In this document: positions 54,453 through 62,197 of the stretch, piece by piece
How the letters are laid out: the number at the start of each line of letters is the position of its first letter
How positions within the stretch are numbered: the stretch's first letter is position 1
NCBI RefSeq assembly: GCF_903772925.1
Contig: NZ_LR812090.1
Coordinates: 2,314,333-2,378,332 of the forward strand
Reading direction: 5' to 3'
Length of the DNA stretch: 64,000 nt
Source of the DNA: Alteromonas macleodii
Lineage (GTDB): Bacteria > Pseudomonadota > Gammaproteobacteria > Enterobacterales > Alteromonadaceae
Program-made: the position numbers and the translations under genes
Notes under the pieces: generated by a model
What the model was told of the DNA's origin: nothing
Databases searched by the model: none
Seen by the model: the letters and a program-made list of their open reading frames with translations, nothing else

Positions 54453-54783
54453 TAAGAATCCTTCTTTAATTCGGCCATATTTAAACTAGATAATATGCCT
54501 ATAACCCTGTTCAATACACCTCAAACCTAAAACTAGATTCACTTTAAAGCTAAATGATTGATTTAAAGTTTTAATTTATACAATCAGCTCTAAAAAAACA
54601 CAGGTTACGCGTTACCTTTTTTTTACTATACGATAGTTTTTTAGCTGCGAAAACAAGTCATTACATGCTAGTCTACTAGCATTAAATTAGTGTGTTTACC
54701 TACTATCTGTAAATAGTAGGTTATAGATAATGTGACCTGTTAGGGGTAACGGATTTTACGTTCAACATTTTGAAAGGTAATTC
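54453..54783. promoter_or_regulatory. 331-bp divergent promoter region with two palindromes
   Basis: AT-rich with no gene. Two perfect dyads are visible: tgctag tcta ctagca (54666-54681) and acctactat ctgtaa atagtaggt (54698-54721). They sit 63-118 bp before the antiporter start and could be operators or a 5'-UTR hairpin. The antiporter ATG at 54784 is preceded by gaaaggtaattc. Confidence 0.5.
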
Positions 54784-56355
54784 ATGGAGTATGCATTTCT
54801 TCTTTTCGCATTTATATGTGGCTTATCAGTAAAACTAATTGGCATTCCTCCTCTTGTCGGCTATTTGGTTGCAGGTTTTTTATTAAACTTTGCAGGTTAC
54901 ACACTCACTGAAGATTTAACACAAATAGCCAATTTGGGTATTACCATTATGCTATTCACCATCGGCTTGAAACTCAACATCCGTGATTTAAGTCGTCGGG
55001 AAGTTTGGGCGGGAAGTGTTTCACATACCTTAATATGGGTGGGCGTTATTACCTGTTGTGTTTATGCAATAGGTGCGGTTGCCGCCAATTTCGTTGACGG
55101 ACTTACTTGGAAAAGTGCTGCGCTTATCGCTTTTGCACTCAGCTTCAGTAGTACCGTGTGTGTAGTTAAAGTGTTAGAAGAAAGTGGCGAAAGTAAAACA
55201 CGCCACGGCCGCCTTGCCATAGGCATTTTAGTTATGCAGGACGTTTTTGCTGTTATCTTTCTTGTTGCAGCAACCGGAAAGCTCCCTTCAGTGTGGGCGC
55301 TCGCCTTGTTAGCCTTATTCCCAGCAATGCCAATCATCAATAAAATGATTAATAAATCTGGGCACGGTGAATTGCTACCGCTTACAGGGTTTATTCTCGC
55401 GCTCGGTGGCTATCACTTGTTTGAGTTAGTTAACATCAAAGGCGATTTGGGCGCACTTATCTTCGGTATCATGCTGGCGCAACACGAAAAAGCGTCAGAA
55501 CTTGCTAAGTCACTTCTTAGTTTCAAAGACCTATTCCTCATTGGTTTTTTCCTTACCATAGGCCTTACCGCCCTACCCGATCTGAGCATGGTTCTTCTCG
55601 CTATTGTGTTCTGCGTGTTTATACCGTTAAAAGCTGCACTGTTTTTTGGCTTATTTACTTCTCTGCGCCTTCGGGGGCGAACTGCGTATTTAAGCAGTTT
55701 AGTGCTTTCAAACTACAGCGAGTTTGGGCTTATTGTCGGTGCACTGGCAGTTTCCCTAGGGCTGTTAGAAAACACCTGGCTAGTGGTTATTGCTTTGGCC
55801 GTTTCCATCTCATTTGTGATTACCAGCGTGCTTTATCGTAATTCACATTCTCGATATCACAAGCATAAGCACACCATTAAGCGTTTCGAGAAAGAAGAAC
55901 GTTTAAAAGAAGATATTTATCCGACACTTCATAATGCAGAATTCTTAGTGTTAGGCATGGGACGTGTTGGACGCGGTGCTTTTAATGCACTATCCAAATT
56001 AACTGGTGTTAACGTGTGGGGAATGGATGCCGATCGCGTAAAAGTAAAAGAAATGGCAGATGAAGGCTTTAATGTAATTTGCGGCGACGGTGAAGACGTA
56101 GATTTATGGGATAATCTAGATATCAAGCAAGTAGAGCTTGTCCTTCTTGCTTTACCTTCTATTCAAGATTCAATCAACATTACGCGACAACTCAAAAACG
56201 CAGGTTACACTGGCAAAGTTGCTGCAATTGCGCGCTATGAAGATGAAGTATCTCATCTTTTAGAGAACGGCGTTGATAAAGTGTTTAACTTCTTTACTGA
56301 AGCAGGGCTAGGTTTCGCAGAAGAAAGTCTTGCTTACGCCCACACGCAACGGTAA
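54784..56355 (+). CDS. Kef-type K+/H+ antiporter with TrkA-N domain
   Basis: A 523-aa protein of the CPA2 family. Twelve or so TMs cover residues 1-345 (start FLLFAFICGLSVKLIGIPPLVGYLVAGF). The conserved acidic membrane segment appears in IKGDLGALIFGIMLAQHEKA. The C-terminal nucleotide-binding TrkA-N domain begins about residue 383: LVLGMGRVGRGAFNAL (Rossmann glycines), then VWGMDADRVKV and VICGDGEDVDLWDNL. It resembles KefB/KefC/YbaL but is shorter, and no KefF/KefG partner lies nearby. Likely potassium efflux under stress; substrate not certain. Confidence 0.9.
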   Translation: MEYAFLLFAFICGLSVKLIGIPPLVGYLVAGFLLNFAGYTLTEDLTQIANLGITIMLFTIGLKLNIRDLSRREVWAGSVSHTLIWVGVITCCVYAIGAVAANFVDGLTWKSAALIAFALSFSSTVCVVKVLEESGESKTRHGRLAIGILVMQDVFAVIFLVAATGKLPSVWALALLALFPAMPIINKMINKSGHGELLPLTGFILALGGYHLFELVNIKGDLGALIFGIMLAQHEKASELAKSLLSFKDLFLIGFFLTIGLTALPDLSMVLLAIVFCVFIPLKAALFFGLFTSLRLRGRTAYLSSLVLSNYSEFGLIVGALAVSLGLLENTWLVVIALAVSISFVITSVLYRNSHSRYHKHKHTIKRFEKEERLKEDIYPTLHNAEFLVLGMGRVGRGAFNALSKLTGVNVWGMDADRVKVKEMADEGFNVICGDGEDVDLWDNLDIKQVELVLLALPSIQDSINITRQLKNAGYTGKVAAIARYEDEVSHLLENGVDKVFNFFTEAGLGFAEESLAYAHTQR

Positions 56356-56489
56356 TGCTGTTCTAAATGCGAACAATGGATGAATTGAGAAACGTTATCG
56401 TTTGTAAGCAACTGTTTTAAAAAGACTTTTTTGACAACCTCACTCATCTAGACTAAACTTCACGCAAATACGTTAATAGGGTTTACACA

Positions 56490-56966
56490 ATGCAAGGTGA
56501 TAAACAAGTTGTTGCGAAATTGAACGAAGTACTGACAAGTGAACTTACTTCGATAAATCAATACTTTCTGCACGCTCGTATGTTCAAAAACTGGGGTTTT
56601 TCTGAACTTAACGAAAAGAATTATAAGAAGTCTATCAAAGACATGAAACAAGCGGACGATCTCATCGAGCGCATTTTATTTCTTGAAGGCCTTCCTAACC
56701 TCCAAGCATTAGGCAAGCTATATATCGGTGAAGATACCGTTGAAATGCTGTCATGTGATGCGCGTTTTCAAAAAGAGCAGCTTCCACTACTTCGCGAAGC
56801 CATCGCGTTGTGCGAAGAGAAACAAGATTACGTTTCTCGTGATCTTCTTGAAGACCTTCTTGAATACGAAGAAGAGCACCTGGACTGGATTGAAACGCAA
56901 GAATACCAAATTGATGCAATGGGTATTGAAAATTACCTACAAGCGCAAGTAATGGGAGATGACTAA
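56490..56966 (+). CDS. bfr: Bacterioferritin, heme-binding subunit with degenerate ferroxidase site
   Basis: A 158-aa four-helix iron-storage subunit. Against E. coli Bfr numbering, Met52 (heme ligand) is kept in IKDMKQAD, but the ferroxidase ligands Glu51, His54 and Glu94 are Asp, Gln and Gln; Glu18, Glu127 and His130 remain. This is the heme-subunit pattern known from paired bacterioferritins such as Neisseria BfrA. It overlaps the second bfr gene by 1 bp (TAATG), so the two are coupled and probably form a hetero-24-mer. Confidence 0.93.
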   Translation: MQGDKQVVAKLNEVLTSELTSINQYFLHARMFKNWGFSELNEKNYKKSIKDMKQADDLIERILFLEGLPNLQALGKLYIGEDTVEMLSCDARFQKEQLPLLREAIALCEEKQDYVSRDLLEDLLEYEEEHLDWIETQEYQIDAMGIENYLQAQVMGDD

Positions 56967-57433
56967 TGAAAGGTAACCAGGCAATTATCAATGGCTTAAA
57001 TGAACTACTCTCTTACGAGCTAGCCGCCATGGATCAGTATTTCATTCACTCTCAGATGTACCTAGATTGGGGTTTGAATAAACTTTATGAACGCATTGAT
57101 CATGAATTTGACGATGAACGCGGTCACGCCACTAAGCTAATTGAACGCATGCTGTTTTTAGAAGGCACGCCTGATATGACAAAGCGTACAGGCTTTAAAG
57201 TAGGTAAAGACGTACCTGAAATGCTTGAGAGCGATTTGCGTGTAGAATATGAAGTTGACGCAAAGCTGCGTGAAGTCATCGCACTTTGCGAAACTGAGAA
57301 AGACTATGTTACCCGGGACATGCTTATTGTTTTATTAGACGATACAGAGATGGACCATGCACACTGGCTAGAACAGCAGCTGGGTCTTATCAAGCGTCTA
57401 GGGCTTCAAAACTATTTGCAGTCGCAAATGTAA
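56966..57433 (+). CDS. bfr: Bacterioferritin, ferroxidase subunit without heme Met
   Basis: A 155-aa subunit. Glu18, Glu51, His54 and Glu94 (E. coli numbering) are present (FDDERGHATKLIE, LRVEYEV), and the E-x-x-H pair is at 128/131 because of one extra residue. Position 52 is Arg, so the heme ligand is missing. It complements the preceding gene: one subunit binds heme, the other oxidises Fe2+. It is followed by a strong terminator. Confidence 0.93.
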   Translation: MKGNQAIINGLNELLSYELAAMDQYFIHSQMYLDWGLNKLYERIDHEFDDERGHATKLIERMLFLEGTPDMTKRTGFKVGKDVPEMLESDLRVEYEVDAKLREVIALCETEKDYVTRDMLIVLLDDTEMDHAHWLEQQLGLIKRLGLQNYLQSQM

Positions 57434-57477
57434 GGTATATGCCTAACGCTTCGGCGATCAGTTGACATTTAATAAAT

Positions 57478-57512
57478 AGGCCGCCTAATCTTCGAATTAG
57501 GCGGCCTTTTTT
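57478..57512 (+). terminator. Rho-independent terminator after the bfr pair
   Basis: Perfect 12-bp GC-rich stem aggccgcctaat (57478-57489) / attaggcggcct (57496-57507), 6-nt loop, T run. Confidence 0.95.
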
Positions 57513-57590
57513 ATATTAGTCTAATAACACGCTATTAGCTTCACAGCTTTGGTTGCGGACTTTCAGTTTATATAAATGACAATTTTTTAA

Positions 57591-58070
57591 TTACTGTTGG
57601 GTGACAAAATACAGATAGCTGGGACTGTCCATACCTTCTACATTCAGTCGCAACTGCCATTTCATCACGGGTTCACTACAGCTACCCAACATAAACCAGC
57701 CAGACCACTTTCCTTTACCGTCACTATCTAACAGCACTGGAATTTTGCCCATATACATATTTACGCCTTCAATCCACGCGCTTTCAATATTCTTCCCTTC
57801 GGGAATTATAAGTTTAACTGTTACTGATTCTTCGGGTTCTGGCATGGTTGAAAAGGATGCTATCGCAAGCTTTTCATCAATTAAGAATTCGCAAGTTTCA
57901 TTGACAAAGTTGCAGCTATTTCCTATTCCATTAACGACGCTCGTGTCTTTTAATGCCGATGACTGGAATTTATGTGCAAGGTATACACACACAGCTACGA
58001 TAATAATAGCCACTAGCGGCAGCTGCGAATGTAAAATTTTTGATCGTTTATTGTTATCGTTATTTAGCAT
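57591..58070 (-). CDS. Hypothetical single-TM protein, divergent from ccoN
   Basis: A 159-aa protein with one TM (residues about 17-33, LPLVAIIIVAVCVYLAH) and a periplasmic domain containing a CNFVNETCEF pair and a third Cys in LGSCSEP. The domain looks beta-rich (VKLIIPEGKNIESAWIEGVN, MKWQLRLNVEG). I do not recognise it. It is divergent from the oxidase operon across 229 bp. The Cys-containing periplasmic domain and location suggest, weakly, a link to oxidase assembly. Confidence 0.7.
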   Translation of the reverse strand: MLNNDNNKRSKILHSQLPLVAIIIVAVCVYLAHKFQSSALKDTSVVNGIGNSCNFVNETCEFLIDEKLAIASFSTMPEPEESVTVKLIIPEGKNIESAWIEGVNMYMGKIPVLLDSDGKGKWSGWFMLGSCSEPVMKWQLRLNVEGMDSPSYLYFVTQQ

Positions 58071-58095
58071 TTCTTAAATTTTGTGTATTTCTTCA

Positions 58096-58109
58096 TTGAT
58101 GGAGATCAA
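58096..58109 (+). promoter_or_regulatory. FNR box upstream of ccoN
   Basis: ttgat ggag atcaa is a perfect TTGAT-N4-ATCAA FNR site. A tgtaat -10-like hexamer at 58135-58140 would put the start site near 58145, so the box is near -41.5, a class II activator position. Anaerobic or microaerobic activation of the cbb3 operon is the expected effect. The hypothetical gene read leftward could be affected as well. Confidence 0.88.
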
Positions 58110-58171
58110 GCTTACGTAGTTTATGGTATCTTTTTGTAATTAAAAACCTTATCATCCGCGTACCAACTGGC

Positions 58172-58303
58172 TTGGAGACAATAATTATTACTCTTTCCGA
58201 GCTCGGTGTGAAGCGTTATTCCTTAGCTGATACACGTCTCGACCGTACTATTCCGGCAGTTGGAGACCATAGTTCATTTGAAGTGGAAGATTCATTAAAA
58301 TGA
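58172..58303 (+). CDS. Possible 43-codon upstream ORF ending on the ccoN start codon
   Basis: Frame from TTG 58172 reads [20 protein letters not shown], then [20 protein letters not shown] and SLK; its TGA overlaps the ccoN ATG (ATGA). There is no ATG and no good Shine-Dalgarno, so translation is uncertain, but the frame is open for longer than 43 codons upstream and reads as plausible protein. It could be a leader that couples to ccoN. I do not recognise it. Confidence 0.25.
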   Translation: METIIITLSELGVKRYSLADTRLDRTIPAVGDHSSFEVEDSLK

Positions 58304-59733
58304 GTGAAATAAGCCAAGCACAACCTGACTACAATTATAAAGTAGTTAGGCAATTTACCATCATGACCATAGTCTGGGGTATCATTGGTATGGGCCTAGG
58401 GGTATTCATTGCCGCGCAATTATTTGCACCTATGCTTAACTTTGACACACCATGGCTAACATTCTCACGTTTGCGTCCGTTGCACACTAATGCCGTTATT
58501 TTTGCCTTCGGCGGCTGTGCGCTATTTGCAACGTCGTACTACATCGTTCAGCGTACCTGCCAGGTAAGACTGTTCAGTGACAAACTTGCCGCATTTACCT
58601 TTTGGGGTTGGCAAGCCGTAATCGTTTTAGCAGTTATCACCCTGCCTATGGGTTTAACTAGCTCGAAAGAATACGCTGAACTAGAATGGCCAATTGATAT
58701 CCTTTTGGCACTGGTTTGGGTCGCTTATATCATCAACTTCTTCGGAACCCTAGTAATCCGTAAAGTTTCGCACATCTATGTTGCAAACTGGTTCTTAGGC
58801 GCGTTCATGTTAACTGTTGCAATTCTTCATATTGGTAACAGCATGGCTATTCCGGTATCTTTCACTAAATCGTATTCACTGTATGCAGGCGCAGTAGACG
58901 CTATGATGCAGTGGTGGTACGGCCATAACGCGGTAGGCTTTTTCCTAACTGCGGGCTTCCTTGGTATGATGTACTACTTCGTACCTAAGCAAGCTGGTCG
59001 CCCGGTTTATTCATACAGACTTTCAATTGTTCACTTCTGGGCACTGATCTCTCTGTATATCTGGGCTGGTCCTCACCACCTTCACTACACTGCCCTACCA
59101 GACTGGACTCAGTCACTAGGTATGGTGATGTCTATTATCCTATTCGTTCCATCTTGGGGTGGTATGATTAACGGTATTATGACGCTATCTGGCGCGTGGC
59201 ATAAACTTCGCACCGACCCAGTATTGCGTTTCCTTATTGTTTCGTTGTCTTTCTACGGTATGTCTACCTTCGAAGGCCCAATGATGGCAATTAAGACCGT
59301 TAACGCACTATCACACTACACTGACTGGACAATTGGTCACGTACACTCTGGTGCACTAGGTTGGGTTGCAATGGTTTCAATTGGTTCAATTTACCACTTA
59401 ATTCCTGTGCTATTCGGTCAGCGTGCAATGTACAGCACCAAGCTTGTTAATGTGCACTTCTGGTTCGCAACTATCGGTGTTGTTTTATACATCGTAGCAA
59501 TGTGGATGTCTGGTGTACTACAAGGTCTAATGTGGCGCGCAGTAAACGCTGACGGTACTTTGACCTACAGCTTTGTTGAGTCATTGGAAGCGTCTAAACC
59601 TTTCTATGTGGTTCGTTTCATTGGTGGTTGTTTCGTGGTAGCGGGTATGCTTGTTATGGCATACAACACATGGAAAACCGTTCGTGCACCTAAAGGCAGT
59701 ATCGCTGCAGACCCAGCGACTCAGCCGGCGTAG
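58300..59733 (+). CDS. ccoN: cbb3-type cytochrome c oxidase subunit I, CcoN
   Basis: Catalytic heme-copper subunit of the high-affinity oxidase, 477 aa with about 12 TMs. Expected metal ligands: His62 ([10 protein letters not shown]) and His349 for the low-spin heme b, His347 for heme b3 ([12 protein letters not shown]), and His209 (WYGHNAVG), His259 and His260 (GPHHLHYT) for CuB. The cross-linked Tyr lies in [11 protein letters not shown]. It is the first gene of ccoNOQP, behind an FNR box. Confidence 0.97.
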   Translation: MSEISQAQPDYNYKVVRQFTIMTIVWGIIGMGLGVFIAAQLFAPMLNFDTPWLTFSRLRPLHTNAVIFAFGGCALFATSYYIVQRTCQVRLFSDKLAAFTFWGWQAVIVLAVITLPMGLTSSKEYAELEWPIDILLALVWVAYIINFFGTLVIRKVSHIYVANWFLGAFMLTVAILHIGNSMAIPVSFTKSYSLYAGAVDAMMQWWYGHNAVGFFLTAGFLGMMYYFVPKQAGRPVYSYRLSIVHFWALISLYIWAGPHHLHYTALPDWTQSLGMVMSIILFVPSWGGMINGIMTLSGAWHKLRTDPVLRFLIVSLSFYGMSTFEGPMMAIKTVNALSHYTDWTIGHVHSGALGWVAMVSIGSIYHLIPVLFGQRAMYSTKLVNVHFWFATIGVVLYIVAMWMSGVLQGLMWRAVNADGTLTYSFVESLEASKPFYVVRFIGGCFVVAGMLVMAYNTWKTVRAPKGSIAADPATQPA

Positions 59734-59748
59734 TAAAGGAGACGAATA

Positions 59749-60354
59749 ATGAAAAACGCACATGAGTTAATTGAAAAGAACGTCGGTCTGTTAACGGTAT
59801 TAATCCTTATCGCTATCAGTTTCGGTGCCATGGTTCAAATTACGCCGTTGATGTTTCAACAGCAAACCATGGAACCGGTAACAGGCTTACGTCCATATAC
59901 CGCGCTTGAGCTTGAAGGCCGTGATATCTACATCCGTGAAGGTTGTGTAGGTTGTCACAGCCAGATGATCCGTCCATTCCGCGCTGAAACAGAGCGTTAT
60001 GGTCACTACAGCGTTGCTGGCGAATCAGTATGGGAGCACCCTTTCCTATGGGGTTCTAAGCGTACTGGTCCTGACCTAGCACGTGTTGGTGGTCGTTACA
60101 GCGACGAATGGCACCGAGTTCACCTGCTTAATCCTCGCAACGTGGTACCAGAGTCGAACATGCCAGGTTTCCCTTGGCTTGCGGAAAACACGCTTAATGG
60201 CGAGTTAACAGCTGAAAAAATGGAAGTATTCCGTGGATTTGGCGTTCCGTATACCGACGAAGATATTGCGGGTGCGAAAGCGGCAGTACAGGGTAAAACG
60301 GAAATGCAAGCCCTTATTGCTTATCTACAATCTCTTGGCACACATTTGAAATAA
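59749..60354 (+). CDS. ccoO: cbb3 oxidase subunit II, CcoO
   Basis: Membrane-anchored mono-heme cytochrome c subunit, 201 aa. One N-terminal TM (about 13-35) anchors it; heme site CVGCHSQ at Cys66-Cys69-His70. The likely axial Met is in [15 protein letters not shown] Shine-Dalgarno aaaggag precedes the ATG. It passes electrons from CcoP to CcoN. Confidence 0.97.
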   Translation: MKNAHELIEKNVGLLTVLILIAISFGAMVQITPLMFQQQTMEPVTGLRPYTALELEGRDIYIREGCVGCHSQMIRPFRAETERYGHYSVAGESVWEHPFLWGSKRTGPDLARVGGRYSDEWHRVHLLNPRNVVPESNMPGFPWLAENTLNGELTAEKMEVFRGFGVPYTDEDIAGAKAAVQGKTEMQALIAYLQSLGTHLK

Positions 60355-60355
60355 T

Positions 60356-60517
60356 ATGGACCAGGGAATTGTAGGCAGCATTTTTACTGTCATCGTCTTT
60401 GTAAGCTTCATCGGTGTTGTATGGTGGGCGTTTAGCAGCCGCAACAAGAAAAAATTCGATGAAGCTGCGAACCTAGTGTTTGCAGACGAAGAAAAAGAAA
60501 AATCAAAAGAAGATTAG
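60356..60517 (+). CDS. ccoQ: cbb3 oxidase small subunit, CcoQ
   Basis: A 53-aa protein with one TM (IVGSIFTVIVFVSFIGVVWW) and a charged cytoplasmic tail rich in Lys/Glu (FADEEKEKSKED). It starts one base after the ccoO stop and is followed by ccoP. CcoQ stabilises the oxidase complex. It is too short for most ORF filters. Confidence 0.93.
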   Translation: MDQGIVGSIFTVIVFVSFIGVVWWAFSSRNKKKFDEAANLVFADEEKEKSKED

Positions 60518-60533
60518 CAGGAGTCTCGAACTC

Positions 60534-61487
60534 ATGAGTATGTTTTGGACAATTTGGATTTCAGTGATAACCCTAGGGTTGATCATTGGTTGCTACTTCC
60601 TTCTTCGCTGGTGCCTGTCTAACAAGACTGGCGTAGCTGAAGGTGAGTCAATGGGCCACGAATTTGATGGTATTGAGGAGTTGAACAATCAACTTCCTCG
60701 CTGGTGGACAATTATGTTCTACATGACCATCGTTTGGGGCTTTTTATACCTAGCGCTTTATCCTGGCCTAGGTGCGTATGAAGGTATTTTAGGTTGGAAG
60801 AGCTCTAACCAAAATATTCAATCGCTAGAAGAGTCAGCTCAAGCGCGTATTGACGCTAAAGAGCAAGGCTACCTGGTAGAATATGACCGTGAACTAGACT
60901 TTGCAGCTGAAAAGTTCGACCCGATCTTTGAAGCGTATGCACAAGTTCCTGTTGAAGAACTGGCTAAAGACCCAGAAGCAAACAAAGTAGGTCAGCGTTT
61001 GTTCCTACAAAATTGCTCTCAGTGTCACGGTTCTGATGCACGTGGTCAAAATGGCGGCTTCCCTAACCTAACAGACAACGACTGGTTGTACGGTGGTTCA
61101 GGTGCGAAAATCGTAGAAACTCTTACGCTTGGTCGTAAAGCAGCTATGCCAGCATGGCTAGATGCTATGGGTGAAGACGGTATCGAAGAAGTGGTTAACT
61201 ACGTACTTAGTTTAAGCGGTCGCGATGTGGACCCACAGCTTGCAGAAGCAGGTAAAGCACGTTTCGCAGCGTGTGCGGCTTGTCACGGTATGGACGGTAA
61301 AGGTAATCAAGCACTTGGTGCACCAAACCTTACTGACAATATCTGGCTATACGGCGGCAGCCACAGAGCGGTAACAGAAACGCTTACTTACGGTCGTAAC
61401 GGTGTAATGCCTTCATTCAAGAAAACCTTGGGTGATGACAAAATTCACGTTGTTGCAGCGTATGTTTACAGCCTTTCAAATGATTAA
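60534..61487 (+). CDS. ccoP: cbb3 oxidase di-heme subunit III, CcoP
   Basis: A 317-aa membrane-anchored cytochrome c. I start at ATG 60534, with gcaggag upstream; a longer in-frame start at 60480 lies inside ccoQ and would add unrelated lysines. Two TMs occur near residues 5-25 and 57-75. Two heme sites are visible: CSQCHGSDARG (about residue 163) and CAACHGMDGKG (about 247), in duplicated cytochrome domains each ending in a Met-containing loop (AAMPAWLDAM, GVMPSFKK). It accepts electrons from cytochrome bc1 via soluble cytochrome c. Confidence 0.96.
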   Translation: MSMFWTIWISVITLGLIIGCYFLLRWCLSNKTGVAEGESMGHEFDGIEELNNQLPRWWTIMFYMTIVWGFLYLALYPGLGAYEGILGWKSSNQNIQSLEESAQARIDAKEQGYLVEYDRELDFAAEKFDPIFEAYAQVPVEELAKDPEANKVGQRLFLQNCSQCHGSDARGQNGGFPNLTDNDWLYGGSGAKIVETLTLGRKAAMPAWLDAMGEDGIEEVVNYVLSLSGRDVDPQLAEAGKARFAACAACHGMDGKGNQALGAPNLTDNIWLYGGSHRAVTETLTYGRNGVMPSFKKTLGDDKIHVVAAYVYSLSND

Positions 61488-61512
61488 TGATTTAAATCAT
61501 TAAATATCTTAA

Positions 61513-61540
61513 AAAGCCTCGTTACTACGGGGCTTTTTTT
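61513..61540 (+). terminator. Rho-independent terminator after ccoNOQP
   Basis: Ten-bp stem aaagcctcgt (61513-61522) / acggggcttt (61527-61536) with one G-U pair, tight 4-nt loop and T run. Confidence 0.88.
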
Positions 61541-61717
61541 ATGAGAATATACAGCCATATAGACAGTGCCATTACGTACAAATTTAGTGCGCTGTAGGTG
61601 AGAATTACCAACACCATATTTATCGTTATTATGCAGTTCGAATACGGCTGTCCACTAGTAATAATAGATATGTTGTTAGCGACCTTGCTAGTGAAGTAAA
61701 GACGAGTAAATAATTAA
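61541..61717. promoter_or_regulatory. Upstream region of ccoH-ccoI
   Basis: 177 bp without a gene, lying after the ccoP terminator and before the ccoH start. It probably holds a separate promoter for the assembly genes; no clear FNR box was seen here. Confidence 0.35.
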
Positions 61718-62197
61718 ATGAATAGACCCTGGTATAAAGAATTCTGGCCCTGGTTTTTAATTGCCGTACCTATCATTACCCTGATCATGGGCGGCGTGTT
61801 GTTAAACCTTGCTATTTCTACTGAAGATAGCCTTGTTGTAGACGATTACTACAAAGAAGGTAAAGCAATTAATGCACGCTTGGACAAAGAGGCAATCGCC
61901 CGCCGTTTAAATATTACTACCGATTTAACCATCGAAGACGGTAGCATCGCGCTGCAGTTCCATTCAGGCATTCCTCAAGAAGGTAATGCGGTTAAGCTAA
62001 GCTTTTATCACGTCACGCTTGAAGAGCGTGATGTCAGCGTTTTACTAAGTCGCGACGCTAACGGTATTTATCGCGGTTTTATTGAAGAAAACCTAGACGG
62101 TAAATGGCGCATATCGCTCACACCTATTGATGATAGCTGGAAAATTCAAAACACGGTCTATCTACCCCATACTGGTATAATGAAGTTCAATCCATAA
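61718..62197 (+). CDS. ccoH: FixH/CcoH family oxidase assembly protein
   Basis: A 159-aa protein with one N-terminal TM (FWPWFLIAVPIITLIMGGVL) and a periplasmic beta domain (VDDYYKEGKAINARLDKEAI is typical). CcoH/FixH is needed for cbb3 assembly and stability. The start is preceded by an AT-rich leader without a strong ribosome binding site. The stop shares a base with the ccoI ATG (TAATG). Confidence 0.88.
   Translation: MNRPWYKEFWPWFLIAVPIITLIMGGVLLNLAISTEDSLVVDDYYKEGKAINARLDKEAIARRLNITTDLTIEDGSIALQFHSGIPQEGNAVKLSFYHVTLEERDVSVLLSRDANGIYRGFIEENLDGKWRISLTPIDDSWKIQNTVYLPHTGIMKFNP

Noticed and set aside
60480..60533. Longer CcoP starting inside ccoQ
   Set aside because: The extra residues are a Lys-rich out-of-frame reading of ccoQ; the ATG at 60534 has a good Shine-Dalgarno and the normal first TM.
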